Source: Actinomycetota bacterium
Lineage (GTDB): Bacteria; Actinomycetota; Actinomycetes; Streptosporangiales; Streptosporangiaceae
NCBI GenBank assembly: GCA_003541285.1
Contig: DPMS01000796.1
Coordinates: forward strand, 1-7,416
Direction of reading: 5' to 3'
DNA: 7,416 nucleotides
The notes under the pieces were generated by a model. The model had not been told where the DNA came from. It saw only the letters and a program-made list of their open reading frames with translations, and did no database searches. Position numbers and translations under genes: made by a program. Positions 6,971 through 7,416 of the stretch are shown here, in pieces (positions within the stretch are counted from its first letter, which is position 1; each line of letters opens with the position of its first letter).

Positions 6971-7416
6971 GTGAGCCAAGGCCGGCACGCCGGGCGTGAT
7001 GGCCGGACCGGGGAAGGCATGCCTGGCGACGTACGTGAGGTGCCCGGCGCAGACGCTGGGTATGACAGCGGCATGGTCAGGCCGGGGCTGGCCCGTCGGG
7101 GGAGCACACAGCAGCAATCACACCGTCACCAGCGTCAGGGCAGGTTCGCCACCTGGGCCGCCCTGCTGCTGCCGGGGATCGTCCTGCTGCTGGTGGACGG
7201 GTATGACCTGGGACGCGTGTCGCTGTGGCGTGATGAGGCATACACGCTGGACGCGGCGCACCGTTCGCTGCCGAAGGTCCTCGCGATGCTTCCCACCACC
7301 GATGCCGTCAACAACCTGTACTACGTGTTCATGCACGTCGTTATCATGCTGCTGGGCACCTCCGCGGTAGCACTGAGGCTCCCTTCCCTGCTGGCCATGG
7401 CGGTGGCGGCGGTGGC
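6971..7416 (+). CDS. GT39-like membrane glycosyltransferase, N-terminal part
   Basis: An open frame with a GTG start runs to the right edge without a stop, giving 148 codons of a longer gene. The first 58 or so residues are polar and Arg/Gln/His-rich, consistent with a cytoplasmic tail. A hydrophobic segment at about 61-75 (WAALLLPGIVLLLV) is a first membrane helix. It is followed by the motif LWRDEAYTLDAA (85-96), an LYYVFMH segment (116-122) and ALRLPSLLA (134-142). This order, with an acidic pair just after the first helix, is the hallmark of GT-C glycosyltransferases of the GT39/ArnT-like group, which use polyprenyl-phosphate sugars to modify proteins or glycans outside the membrane. Asp88 and Glu89 are the likely acidic catalytic site. 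The true family total is usually 450-600 residues, so most of the protein lies beyond the window. It is separated from the GT2-TagF gene by 149 bases and could be independently transcribed. Acceptor and sugar are unknown. Confidence 0.8.
   Translation, partial: MSQGRHAGRDGRTGEGMPGDVREVPGADAGYDSGMVRPGLARRGSTQQQSHRHQRQGRFATWAALLLPGIVLLLVDGYDLGRVSLWRDEAYTLDAAHRSLPKVLAMLPTTDAVNNLYYVFMHVVIMLLGTSAVALRLPSLLAMAVAAV

Noticed and set aside
6996..7370. 124-codon + strand open frame near the right edge
   Set aside because: It overlaps the GT39-like gene in another frame. Its translation is Cys/Arg/Thr-rich without motifs, while the frame from 6971 carries a membrane helix and the WRDEAYT motif.

Overview
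The window reads as chromosomal DNA of a high-GC actinomycete. Coding regions are roughly 65-70% GC with strongly GC-biased third positions, GTG starts are used, and the best family resemblances (an AsnB of the LtsA type, a GT2/TagF-like fusion, a GT39-type membrane protein) are typical of Actinobacteria. The genus cannot be fixed from the sequence. All supported genes lie on the + strand; long open frames on the - strand are GC-rich shadows.

Layout: 1-45 is the last 14 codons of an unidentified upstream gene. A 120-base gap leads to a complete crotonase-family enoyl-CoA hydratase/isomerase (166-930). After a 111-base gap comes a class II glutamine-dependent asparagine synthase (1042-3282), which overlaps by 4 bases (GTGA) a very large bifunctional protein (3279-6821). 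That protein has an N-terminal GT2 glycosyltransferase, a long beta-rich middle and a C-terminal CDP-glycerol:polyol-phosphate glycerophosphotransferase (TagF-like) domain. A 149-base, locally AT-richer intergenic region (6822-6970) with nested inverted repeats separates it from a GT39-like (GT-C fold) membrane glycosyltransferase that runs off the right edge (6971-7416).

The asparagine synthase and the GT2-TagF protein are probably translationally coupled and look like a cell-wall polymer (teichoic-acid-like) module. The first would supply asparagine or amidate a carboxylate on a wall precursor or glycan. The second would add sugars and polymerise glycerol phosphate. The downstream GT39-like protein fits the same envelope theme but may have its own promoter. 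The crotonase looks metabolically unrelated.

The most unusual thing in the window is an in-frame insert of about 114 codons, very GC-rich (about 84% over 1561-1800), which splits the glutaminase domain of the asparagine synthase while leaving every recognisable catalytic motif intact. I do not see a CRISPR array, tRNA, rRNA, transposase or phage gene. Apart from the insert and the intergenic repeat cluster, I see no clear sign of a new system.
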